Of a stretch of DNA of 64,000 bases, positions 54,524-64,000 are shown piece after piece. A program made the position numbers and the translations under genes. Every line of letters begins with the position of its first letter. The first letter of the stretch is position 1. This DNA is from Auricularia sp. M13 (Eukaryota > Basidiomycota > Agaricomycetes > Auriculariales > Auriculariaceae): positions 3,906,001 to 3,970,000 of the forward strand of contig CM073197.1 of the NCBI GenBank assembly GCA_037042915.1, read 5' to 3'. The notes under the pieces were generated by a model. That model saw nothing but the letters and a program-made list of their open reading frames with translations. It did not search any database and was not told the origin of the DNA.

Positions 54524-57245
54524 ATGTTGTCTGGCACAGCGCGGTACAGCGCAACCGCCGTCCAATGCCTCAACAACCAGTTTCTGTCGCTGAGCGATAA
54601 TGTCGCAGTCGAGGCGCTCCTGCAGGACATTCCTTTCTTTGCTATAGGGCTCCTCGGCTTTGGCGTAGCCACGATAATGTTCGTCTGCCGCAGGATGGTC
54701 AGGTAAGAGCTGTGCGGATGAGCACGCCGGAATATCCCAATCCAACTGACACTGACGGCGCGCGCAGACCTGGCATCTTTATAGTTATTTCTATCGTCCT
54801 GGCCTTCGTCGCTGCGACTCTGGACCTCTTCCGCATCCTGTACGAAATCAACAGCGCGGACGACGCCAGGCTCGGCGCGCTGTTCATCGCGCGCGAAGTC
54901 TGCATCTCGCTCGGCCAGGGCGCGCGTTTCTTATTCTTCTGGGACTATGCTTCGCGCTCTCCGATTCCCTCCAAGACGCGCTGGAGCGGCGCGCGCATGC
55001 TGCTTGAGGGCGCAATAATAGGCGGCTCCGTCGGCATCGCGGTGCTCCAGACTATTTGGCGTTTGGCTCCCACCGGCGTCAAGCAGGGGCCCGTCTACCT
55101 CGCAGACACCATAACCGAGCTCGTCCTCGGCGCCGTCCTCGGGGTCAAGATCCTGCGGTACTTCTTCCTGTCTCCACCGATCACCTATATTCGCCGAAGC
55201 ATTCCTCTCGTTGGCGGCTTGGCCATCGCGATGGGCATTACGGTCGGGGACCTTTTCATTTGTGAGTTGCATTCCATCCGAGATGCCCGCCCGCCATTGA
55301 ATGGGATCCGCTAGACGACTTTGAGGACACCATGCTTGGCCGCTTCCTCCAGGCCATCGAGCTCTACATCATCGTGCTCGTCGTGCTGGTTGCCAGCATG
55401 GATTCGGGCACGAGCGAGCAGCTTCCTGGCGGCGGCGCGAGCAACGAAACGCTTCCTACGCGTAGATCTTCTTTCATGGCCCTCGCCATCCGCAACAGCC
55501 TATCGCCCTTCCGCGCCGCCCCTGGGCCAGGGAACGCGTCAACGGACAGCTCAGGCCGCCGGCCCTCGCTCTCGCGGCTGCCGACCATCGACCGCCTCTC
55601 GCAGTGGATCACGACGCGCATGTCCGCGCGCGCGGGCGACCCGCAGGCGTCGGTGCGGCTGTGGGAGCGGCCGGACGAGAAGGACCTCGAGCAGGCGTCG
55701 GCCCAGGTCGTCACGGTGGACGAGAAGTCCGCGTTCGCCGTGGAGACCGCCGGGCTGGACGCGTCCCCGGGCCTGGGTGGCGACCGCGAGCAGAAGGTGC
55801 TGGCGACGTGGCGCGACCCCGTGTACACCGCGGTGGCCAATGGCGCGCTGACGCCGACGACCGCGCAGACCGCGCAGTTCTCGCCGCCCGCGCGCCCGGA
55901 CTCGTACCTCATCATGCCCTCCACGCCCGCCTCGGCGAACACGAAGGCGGCCCGGCGCGCGAGCATTGCGACCAGTGTTATTATTGTCCCGGCCCCGTCA
56001 CCGCCCCGCCGGAGCTCGTCCACGAGCAGTTCGCGTTTCGGGCGGCCGCGCAGCACCACCGATAGTCCCGTCTTTGGGCTGGAGGGCATCATCCGCAACC
56101 TGGGTCTCAAGCCCCCGACGCCGCGTGCGTCCACCGCTGCGCCAAAAGCGCAAGCACCAAGTCCACCCCCGAGCGCAGGGATGTCTAATCTCCTGCAACG
56201 ACAGGAGGCGCTGGAGAGCTCCATGGCCCGGCTCGAATCTTTCTTCCCGGAGGAGAAACGGCGGTCATTGCGCCAGCGCCCGACGACGATGACCACGACC
56301 CAGTCAGAATCCAATGCCTCTGATTTCTCTGCTCAGCCGTCGTCTTACAAGAGCGACCTCAGCCTGTCGTCGTTCCCTGCGCCGCCGGAGATGGGTCTGG
56401 TCGTGGACGACGTGCCCTTCGACCTCGTCCCACCACCGGGATTCGGGTCGCGCGTGTTGAGCGGCTACCCAGAGACGACATCCAGCACCGGCTCGCTACT
56501 GGCAGATTACTACACCGGCGCGATGAGCGAGGGCCGCCCGAGCGTCGAGGCCTTCGCCCGCGGCCGCGCGACGCAGCTGGACGTGACGAGCTTCATCGGC
56601 GACCTGACGACGCCGCGGCCGCAGGGCAGCGAGCCGGGCACGCCGCTCAGCGCCATCCTGCTCGACATCGGGCGCAACATCGAGCGCGCGCAGCCGAGCC
56701 CGCTCGGCCGCGTGAGCCCCACGACGCCGCAGACGACGCCCCGGCCGGCAAACCCGCCGGCAGCGATGACCCGCGGGCCCGCGCCCCTGCGCGCGTCGCC
56801 GGTGATCAAGATCCCCGACCCCGCGGTCGTGTCGCCGCTCAGCATACGCAACAAGGGCCCGGGCGTCACGTCGCCCGTCGCGCGCATGGGCTCGCGCGAC
56901 GATATCCGCGCGTCGCCCGTTGTGGCCCGTATGGCCTCCCGCGATGATATTCGCGCGTCGCCGGTTGTGTCGCGCGAGGACATGCGCAGCCCCACGGGTG
57001 CACAGCAGCAGGACAGCGCGCCGGCCCCCGTGCCCGCGCGCGTCGTCGCCGCCGCCCGCGAGGAACTGCGCTCGCCGTCGTCCCGTGAAGACCTGCGCGC
57101 GACGCCCTCGCTGCGCCGCCCCGCCGCCGGCGCCGTGCGCACGCTGCCCATCAGCGGCCCGATCTCGCGCACGTCCGTCACGGTGCCGCGCTCGGACGCC
57201 TTTGAACGCCCGCGCGCGGCGCCCGCGCCCGGGAATGGGAACTAA
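54524..57245 (+). CDS. Seven-helix membrane protein with long disordered tail
   Basis: Three exons are joined by introns at 54703-54767 and 55262-55314. Seven hydrophobic helices are seen: IPFFAIGLLGFGVATIMFV, IFIVISIVLAFVAATLDLF, CISLGQGARFLFFW, AIIGGSVGIAVLQTIW, ITELVLGAVLGVKILRYFF, VGGLAIAMGITVGDLFIY and LQAIELYIIVLVVLVASM. About 590 hydrophilic residues follow, rich in Ser, Pro, Thr and Arg, probably cytoplasmic. Near the end, RDDIRASPVVARMASRDDIR and related RASPVV/REDMRSP units repeat. The layout resembles fungal receptor-like 7TM proteins, but I do not recognise a named GPCR class. The start ATG at 54524 (MLSGTARYSATAV) is the first in frame. Confidence 0.75.
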
Positions 57246-57949
57246 GCTTTCCCTGCGCCGCTTGTTGTGCTCTTTCGCATTCTTGCTTCGTTGTCGTGGC
57301 CGCCAAATACATTGCCCCTATACCTCATGACACCCCGCCCGCCCACCCCCTCCTCCACCGCCAAGCATCCCTGAAATAAGTCCCTGTTGTTTTTTTGCGA
57401 CGTCTCACACAGCTGGCTCTCACCTCGTCGTGCCATTCGTTCGTTCGTCCATCCACTCTACGCCTTGTATTCGTGTCATCCCTAGCACTCGGTTGCAAGT
57501 ATCTGTACTCTCTGGCGAATCACCAGCGCTCCATAGTCACTCACGGACAAGTAACAAATATCACTTGCCAGAACAACTGCAGCGTAAGATCGCTAAGTTA
57601 ACTGCTGCCTTGAGGACGGTGTCAGCGATCCCGTGACTTTGCGGCCTTCAATCTGCGCCGTCATTGCTCAGCAAACCTCCCTGCCGACTCACGAGTAAGC
57701 ACTCGAGTCTTGAGATTTTACGTTCGCATGTAAGTCACACTGTATTAGCCTCGATAATCCAGGCCCTTTGTTTGGCGCGTGTTTGGTCGGACATCGGCAC
57801 GCGCCACAAAGGGCCTGGAGCATTTTGGATGAGCCGGGCCCCGTGTGCTTCCGTTCCGCATACCTTGTATCCTACCAACTCGTATCTCCTCGTAATCCAC
57901 CCGTATCACCTCGTAATTTCGCACGGACGCGTGCAAGACGCGTCCGCTC
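57246..57949. other. Intergenic with a hairpin, upstream of helicase
   Basis: 57246-57640 is the pyrimidine-rich 3' flank of the membrane-protein gene. Nothing is recognised in 57640-57758. An inverted repeat follows at 57759-57818 (separate entry). The helicase start is at 57950. Confidence 0.35.
57759..57818. repeat. Inverted repeat (long hairpin)
   Basis: Left arm CCAGGCCCTTTG plus TTTGGCGCGTG (57759-57781) and right arm CACGCGCCA plus CAAAGGGCCTGG (57798-57818) are complementary over 21 bp, with two extra T in the left arm. The loop is 16 nt. Such a stem this close to perfect is unlikely by chance. It lies 130 bp before the helicase start. Confidence 0.7.
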
Positions 57950-60585
57950 ATGTCCGTGTGGGCGTGGGACCCCGCAAGAATGCAGGGCCCCAACTGGGAA
58001 GGATACCGCGAGCCTGCTGTATTCTACGCAGACTACGACACGGACAGCGACGACGCGGCAACAGTGGACGTCCTGGAACGCTTGCGCGCCCACCAGCAGG
58101 GTATCCGAGCGCGTGCCCCGTACTTAGACGCGTCGGTGCCAGGTCCGTTGCCGCTGCGGGACGTGCTGCGCATGAACTGCGAGCTACGCACCGGCGGCGT
58201 CGTTCCTCGCGATTTTCAGCTCGACGTGGCCGAGGCTATTCACGCTGGGCGCGACGTCGTTCTCCAGGCCTTTACTGGCGCTGGAAAGACTCTTGCTATG
58301 GTTATTCTGTTATTCACATTTCCCGACAAATTCGTTATCATCGCCTCTCCCTTGAACGTCCTTGAAGACGATATGGTGAGTGCTTTCTGCATTCAGAACC
58401 AGCATCATGACATGATATCCTAGGTTTCTGCTCTTCGGAAATGAGGTCTTGTAGCGTACGCATATAATTCGGAGGTTCGCACGCCTGAGTTGGACAAGGT
58501 GCGCCGCATCGTTTCCTACAATATATGCTCTACTCAGCGTCTGTGCAGGCTATCAGACAGCGAAAGTTTCAGGTTCTGGCCACCTCGCCAGAGCGCCTCA
58601 CTGATCCAGGTGGTCTTCGTCCCCATCTTACGAATCCTGACTGGTCTGGCGACTGCCTCGCGCTTGACTGCGACGAGGCGCACCTGATAATTGACTGGGG
58701 CATATCCGGATTTCGTCCTGCCTTTGCTAAACTGAGCCTGCTACGTTCCTTCTTCGACGGCGTGCCTATCGTCTGTGTTTCCGCGACGCTCTCTCCGGCT
58801 TCCATCCAAATTCTGTCGAACTGTCTGCATATGCGCCCCAACTGTCTGCATCTGAACCTCGGAAACGTCAGGGATAACATTTTCTACGAGGTCCGTGTCG
58901 TTCCTGCAGGCAAGAAGACTGCGACGCCGTACCTTCGGTTTCTGCTGCCGACGAAGACGACTCTTGAAAACGTTCGTGCTATTCCGTCGACAATTGTCTT
59001 TGTACCGGACCGTGCTTCTGCAGGTCGCGTTGCACACGCGCTACGACAGCATCTCCCAGATTCGCTACAACTGGAGACCGTCATACCACTGCACGCCAAG
59101 TCACGGCAGCGGCACCGCGATCGCACTCTCGAGCTTTTCGACAGCGGCCGTGCGCGCATTCTCGTCAGTATGACACTCACTGGCTTGGGCAGAGACTTTC
59201 GGAGTGTGACTCGTATCGTGATCTACATGCTGCCTGAGAATCTCGAGTCCCTTGTCCAGGAAGCTGGCCGTGGCGCACGAGCTCCGCACATGAAGTGCCA
59301 CACGACCGTGCTTGTCCCGCAGAGCGCTATGGTGAAGAGGAGAGCAGCAGCCGTCGATTCATCTTCGTCTGACAGTGATGCTGAGGACATGGACGGTGCA
59401 GCTGTGAGCTTTGCCACGGCCATGGAACACATCCAGACCGACGCCTATGTGACTAAGATGACGCCGCACCTCCGAGCTTTCGTCGCACCCCTTGACTCGT
59501 TTGGGCCACAAGATCTCTGCCGCTGCCAGATCTTGGCTGGCTACTTCGACAATCCAGCTGTAATGACTCAGCTGTGCGACGTCTGCCGTTCACGCCACGA
59601 CCCTGGCTCTCCTGCGTTGTCGACCATGCCGCCTTTTATCCCTGATCTCACGCTGCCCTCTGACGCTCGTCCGCGCGCTGATACACAGCCTGCTGTCAAA
59701 CCTCGTGCACCACCGTCTCGCATCGGGGCTCGATATGAAGCTGCGCTGACGGAGCTGCAACGTTGGCGTTTGGTGAATTGGGCTGTTTTCTGGCAGGACA
59801 CGAACGCGCGGCTGACAGACGTCGTTGCCGATTCTGTTCTTGAGGCTATAGCGCGGTGTCCGACGATCTACACGCTCGAGGATCTCGCTCGCATCGTACC
59901 GCGAGCCACAATGCAGCGCTTCGGCGAGGAACTGCTTGACGTTGTGCTTGAAGTCAAGGGTGTCGAAGCCGCTGCACAGGAGGCTGCCCGCGCTGAGCGC
60001 GACCGCGGTAAACAAGAGCTGTTGGACGCGAAGGAGGCCGAACGTGCGCGCAAGCTTGCGGAGAAGGAGGAAGAGCGTACGCGCAAGCTTGCAGAGAAGG
60101 AGGCCGAACGTTCGCGCAAGCTTGCGGAGAAGGCGCAGGCTGCGGAGGAGCGTGCGCGAAAGGCTGTGGAGAAGCAGCTTGAGAAGGACCGCAAAGCGGA
60201 GGCCAAGGTGCGACTTCCGGCTGCACGGTCTAACAAACAGGCTGCACAGACCACTCCTACGACGCGTATCACGCGCAGCAGCGCAGTCAAACTCGAGCCG
60301 CCCCCTTCTCCACCTCAATCAACGGCTGTTCTCGCTGAGCGGACAAATTCCCCTCCCAAAGCCGGTCCTTCACGCATCCCTTTGGATGCTCCTCTCCCCT
60401 CGTTCAATCTGCCGAATCTGTCTGCTTCCCGTCCTCCACCATCTTTGCTCGCTTTGAACATACCTTCTGACCTGTTCCCTTCCGCTCCTTTCAATCGGGG
60501 CTCTGCTGCACGACTTCCTACGCCTTATCCTTACGCTGCTGCTCTATTGCCTCCGTTTACACCCAAACCACCTCCCGATGCTTGA
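57950..60585 (+). pseudogene. RecQ-like DNA helicase with one in-frame stop
   Basis: This is a superfamily-2 helicase of the RecQ type. Motifs: FTGAGKTLAMV (I), IIASPLNVLEDDM (Ia), LDCDEAHLIIDWG (II, DEAH), VCVSATLSP (III), STIVFVPDRASAGRVAHAL (IV), RILVSMTLTGLGRDF (V) and QEAGRGARAP (VI). After a Cys-rich stretch (CRCQILAGYF...CDVCRSRH, a RecQ-type zinc region) come a long KLAEKEAER-type coiled coil and a Pro-rich tail. Introns 58376-58423 and 58499-58548 fit, but the exon between them carries a TGA at 58442-58444 (SALRK* GLVAYAYNSEVRT). Everything else is open, so it is a very young pseudogene, a read-through case or a sequence error. It converges on the DUF6589 gene 72 bp away. Confidence 0.78.
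60045..60140 (+). repeat. Internal coding repeat (KLAEKE heptads)
   Basis: Within the helicase, a unit of about 30-36 bp encoding RKLAEKE(A/E)ER is repeated three times at DNA level (CGCAAGCTTGCGGAGAAGG and near copies). It lengthens the coiled coil before the Pro-rich tail. Confidence 0.65.
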
Positions 60586-60657
60586 TACAACCACTCACCC
60601 ACTCATTATTATGATTTTTGACGATGTCCTAGATACATGAGAATGAAAAGAATATGC

Positions 60658-61964
60658 TTATGACTTCGATGAATCGTCCAGAGACATAGAAGAGAATGAC
60701 TTCAGACAGTCCTCAACATCCAGACCAAGTGGGTCTCCCAGCCGCTCCGCAGTCGACCTGTGCTTGCGGAAAATCTCTCTCTCATCCTTCCAGACCTTGA
60801 GTGTGTCCTTGTTCTGCAGGAGATCGCTGCCAATGGCCATGCAATCCTTGACCCGCGCTCCAATTTGAGTAACCTCTCGGCCTTCGACAAACTGCAAGAC
60901 CCGACGCTTGTGCAGCCGTTTCAGCATGGCCTTAACATCCGTCGTCGCGTCGGGAGTATGGTGCACACGTGAGCGATACGGTAAGGTGAAGTTTTTGGAC
61001 ATGTGGTCGATGGAAGCGGCGAAGGTTGGAATGAGCGGCGACATCTTCTTGATGTACTCGAGCGAGAGATTTGCGCCGGCGCGCTCTTGCCAATCCTGCG
61101 GAGGTGGTTAGACGACAGAACTTAGAATGCGAGGGATAACGGACACGCTGGGCCTTATTGTTATGTTCCTGCAACAGGTCAAAGGGCAAGAACGAATCCT
61201 GCCGCCCCTGCGTGTTGACCAGCCAGCAGTTGTCCCGTACAACCTCGCTGCAGTTACTCTGTAAGATTAAAATAATCTTCGGAGCTGTGGGAGATGTACC
61301 GCATCCCTGGTGCAGCTTCATGACGAAGCCATTGTAGCTGTTCAAGCATCTCATTCCCGTAGCCGCCATGCCCACCGCCCTTGAAGAATATTGCTAGAAC
61401 CGGTATGAGCAGCTCCATCAGGCCAACGTCGCCGTTCTTGACAGCGTATCGTAGGATCTCGCGAAGATTCAGGTCTCTGTTGAGCTTGATGCGCGATTCG
61501 AGGAGATCGTCGCGAAACGAAGAAAGATCTTGCGGCGGTGTTTTGCGTTTGCGGCCTCGCTGCGCTGGAGCTTGTTGCACAACGCTGTCCGTTTCCGTTC
61601 GTCTCCGCTTGGTAGCAGCATTATTGTCGACCTCTTCTCCATCGTCAGCTTCGGGCTCCAGGGACTCCTCTTTGACTGCAGACTGATCAGCTGGGACATC
61701 GGAGGACATTGCCGGCTGAGCGAGACGCCGGGCCTGCAGCTCGAGGTGCTCAAGGCCCACACTAGACTGCCGCATACGCATGATTCTACCCGCGAAGACA
61801 CGCAGGTGAGCAGGATCCTGAGCATGGACCCATTTGACGAGATCGGGAAGCGTCTCGCAGCCACTGACCCAGAGCCAGCAATCCAGTGTCGAAGCAACAA
61901 AATGGTGGTGCAAGAACTCATCCAGTGCATGGTATTCGGGTGACTCCTTGGTATAAGGCTGCAA
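60658..61964 (-). CDS. DUF6589-domain protein, short form
   Basis: This contains the basidiomycete domain DUF6589, function unknown. Conserved stretches in order are NLREILRYAVKNGDVGLMEL, FFKGGGHGGYGNEMLEQLQW, VVRDNCWLVNTQGRQDSFLP, FDLLQEHNNKAQ, DWQERAGANLSLEYIKKMSP and SRVHHTPDATTDV. Introns near 61202-61253 (GTACAT...CTGCAG) and 61095-61146 (GTCCGT...CCGCAG) keep the frame. The start is taken at 61964 (MQPYTKESPEYHALDEFLHH). At about 400 residues it is shorter than many family members (often over 700), so the N-terminal region may be missing. A basic KRRRTETD...RGRKRK stretch could be a nuclear signal. It converges on the RecQ-like helicase. Confidence 0.78.
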
Positions 61965-62530
61965 CTAATTTAATTAAATACTAAGTATCCATTCGTATAG
62001 TTACCCAAACCCCCTCTAACTGTCAAACTCGGACCTAATATCCTTTTCTGGACACACGCTGCGCTGGCAAGCTCCTCGCTTTTATACTGATCGCACTTGC
62101 ACTTGAGACTGTCTCAAGCCCGATGAAACTGTGTAAGACAGTCACATCCCATGTCTCACTACAAGCAGAACGCTTGCAGGTCGCTGAACGGTCAGTGTCC
62201 GCTGATTTGAGTTCGCGCCGGCCGCGCGCTGGACGCGCTCGGAGATGCGGCTCTTCGCGCTGCTGCATACGGCGGAGGACGTGACTGCGCGCGGGAGCCC
62301 GGTCTGCGACACGGGCTGAACACGCTAAACTGGAAGCGCTTGGAAGCCCCATCTGCGACACGGGCTCAACATTCCGCAGGATGTGCCCGCGCGTGGCAGC
62401 CCGGTCTTCGACCTAGCCGCGGAATTCTGTCCCGTGGTCTCAATCTGACTGCAGAAGCGTCGTTGCCAATGTGAACCTGCAATGAGGGATACCTTCATCT
62501 GAAACAGTCTCAGTCCCTTCATTTGAAACT
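61965..62530. other. Intergenic, start of repeat-rich right end
   Basis: There is no gene. AT-rich TTAATTTAATTAAAT at 61967-61980. Short diverged repeats of a GAAGCCCCATCTGCGACACGG kind occur in 62290-62400, where phrases such as GCGACACGGGCT are used twice. Confidence 0.4.
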
Positions 62531-62885
62531 GTCTCAGTCTCACCGACACAGTCTAAGACAGTCTCACAATCCTCGCGCCACAGCGTGTCCCGCCACTGTG
62601 TCTCCCCGCGGTTCGTTGCACGTGCCGCTGTCTCACTCTGCGAATGGCCTCGGAGTCTCAGTCTCCGTGACACAGCCTGAGACAGTCTCGGAATCCTCGC
62701 GCTACAGTGTCTCCCTCACGCAGTCTCACATTGCACGTGCCGCTGTCTCACTCCGCGACTGGTCACGGGGTCTCAGTCTCCATGACACAGTCTCAGACAG
62801 TCTCGGAATCCTTGCGCGACAGTGTCTCCCTCACAAACTTTCTGAATCAGTTTCGGAAGCCTTGCGTCACAGTGTCTTGCGCTGG
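62531..62885. repeat. Tandem repeat, three units of about 115-125 bp
   Basis: Units start with GTCTCAGTCTC at 62531, 62655 and 62770. Each contains GACACAG..TGAGACAGTCTC, AATCC.CGCG..ACAG.GT, CCCTCAC-like and GCACGTGCCGCTGTCTCACT segments, the last weak in unit 3. The sequence is rich in GTCTC/GAGAC, and frames read through it without a domain, so it is non-coding satellite-type DNA. Confidence 0.8.
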
Positions 62886-63068
62886 TTTCACGTATATCCC
62901 GAAATGTGCGCGTAGGATGCGCAAACCCCTTCGAGCCGTCGCGCGGTAGTCAGATCGCGCGGTAGTCAGACCAAGATCCAATATTGGCGCGAGCGCCGAA
63001 TCAAATGTATAGAGGTCACTGCAACATTGCGGCGTACAGTGCGCGTTCTGCGGCGTACAGTGCGTGTT
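62886..63068. repeat. Intergenic with a 21-bp direct repeat
   Basis: TGCGGCGTACAGTGCG.GTTC occurs twice in tandem (63028-63069), with one extra partial copy just before. No gene. Confidence 0.5.
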
Positions 63069-63482
63069 CTAAGGCTCTTTGTCGCGCTTGGGAATAACAG
63101 CGAGAGAAGTTACTGAGATCAGCCTAACCCCATATTCAATGTCGAACGCGTTTCCTTTCACTCGCACGTCGTCTCCACGTCCGGCAGACCGCAGCCGTTC
63201 CGCGTCTGTGCCCCGAACAATGAGGATAGGACTCTTTTCGTCTGTGAAAATGGTTAGGACGGACAACTAAGGTACGAATGTCAGCTTACAGAGGCGGAAA
63301 GTTGTAACGAAGATGGCTACGGCATCGGACTCGCGCGTAGGGCAGTCTATTGGTGACCAGTGCAGGATGCATTTGGCCGGCAGCTCAAACTCCGTAATAA
63401 TGCTCCCATCGCTGTTGCAGTCCTCGGGAGGCGGGAGCGACGGATCGTCGAGGTCTTCGAGCACGAGCCGGATGGGTACCAT
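63069..63482 (-). CDS. Small uncharacterised protein, two exons
   Basis: Exon 1 (63482-63290, MVPIRLVLEDLDDPSLPPPE) and exon 2 (63241-63069) are joined by a 48-nt GTAAGC...CACAG intron at 63242-63289, giving TTFRLY/EKSPILIVRGTDAERLR. Total about 121 residues, ending AVIPKRDKEP. I do not recognise a family; the pattern of alternating short beta-type segments suggests a small folded protein. No hydrophobic signal or helix is present. Confidence 0.55.
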
Positions 63483-64000
63483 ATGTAGCTGAACTGTGTG
63501 ACTGGATGTGAAAGTATTTTATAGACATCGCACCTGGGAACTCGGGGATGGCGGTATGCCTACCCCGCAGATCAGTCTGAGATCTCTCGCTGGCAAATCT
63601 CAGGCGATGAACTAGATATGATGGGTGAGTGAGAGAGGAAACGGTGACATCGTGAGCAACGTTGGTATGGTGAGACGATGTCAGTTGTGTCTTGCGCGAC
63701 GAACTGTGAGGACTCACCTTGCGTTCCTCGCAGCCAATGTCGTCATTGTCTCATACTAAATCAGTCTGAGATGAGAGAGAGAGTTCGCGCGCCCAACTCG
63801 GTGATCCTTCCTCCAGCGTTCGCAGGTGTGAGACTGCGAACTTGCACTCCAGCGCTCGTAGTGAGACTGCGGACTTGCTACGATCAGCTTCAGAGAGGGT
63901 CCGGCGGCCTATAAAAGGCGCGCTTTTCCTCCCACTGTTGCACAGGCGTGGGTGAGAGCAGCGATGACCGCTCTCCTCATCATAGGCTATTTGGCATTGT
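63483..64000. other. Promoter region of a gene beyond the right edge (tentative)
   Basis: TATAAAAGG at 63910-63918 on the plus strand is a good TATA box, so a plus-strand gene may begin close to or beyond 64000; the short frame ATGACCGCTCTCCTC at 63964 could be its start. Upstream, GTGAGACTGCGAACTTGC-like repeats (63825-63880) occur twice. No other gene is seen. Confidence 0.4.

Noticed and set aside
57759-61980. Terminal inverted repeats bounding the helicase/DUF6589 pair
   Set aside because: The 57759 hairpin has no counterpart near 61965-62040, and no target duplication was found, so I do not call a mobile element there.
1-64000. LTR retrotransposons, LINEs or other reverse-transcriptase elements
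   Set aside because: No reverse transcriptase, integrase, capsid or RNase H motif was seen in any frame, and no long direct terminal repeats flank any stretch.

Overview
The window looks like nuclear DNA of a mushroom-forming basidiomycete (Agaricomycetes). Genes are split by many short GT-AG introns of about 45-70 nt. Both strands are used in no operon order, 5' regions carry TATA boxes, and the protein families seen (Plavaka transposase, DUF6698, DUF6589, an expanded kinase-like family, F-box families) are typical of or enriched in Agaricomycetes. No rRNA, bacterial-type operon, CRISPR array or reverse-transcriptase-bearing element was found.

The first 17 kb and 34-48.5 kb are built from copies of one segmentally duplicated block: a kinase-like gene, a divergent Ser/Pro-rich gene of unknown function, and a tubulin-tyrosine-ligase (TTL) gene. 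There are six kinase-like copies (517-1999 -, 7543-9038 +, 9611-11079 +, 14781-16230 +, 34121-35524 -, 46971-48409 -). There are three Ser/Pro-rich copies (2337-3377 +, 12767-14345 -, 43885-45619 +), plus a scar at 16372-16870 where the 5' and 3' flanks of that gene are joined without its coding part. There is one intact TTL gene (4233-5592 -) and two TTL pseudogenes (11431-11835 +, 46395-46800 -). One block copy is inverted. A Rab5-type GTPase (6212-7083 -) sits between copies.

A 7,914-bp DNA transposon of the Plavaka type (35737-43650) interrupts one block copy. It has 18-bp perfect terminal inverted repeats and a 2-bp AT target duplication, and the scar at 16441 serves as an empty-site paralogue. 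It carries a transposase (-) that reads open through all its exons and a divergently transcribed DUF6698 gene (+); they share a 274-bp intergenic promoter.

The rest is mostly single-copy host genes: three F-box proteins (17944-19431, 31252-33177, about 51656-52993, all -), a large CNH/GYF protein (about 21909-26011 +), a small uncharacterised two-exon gene (27008-27459 -), the Hsp104/ClpB disaggregase (27775-30831 -) with a clear heat-shock element upstream, a four-LIM-domain protein (48921-51229 -), and a seven-helix membrane protein with a long disordered tail (54524-57245 +). The right end holds a RecQ-like helicase with one in-frame stop (57950-60585 +) converging on a DUF6589 gene (60658-61964 -), then repeat-rich DNA and a small two-exon gene (63069-63482 -).
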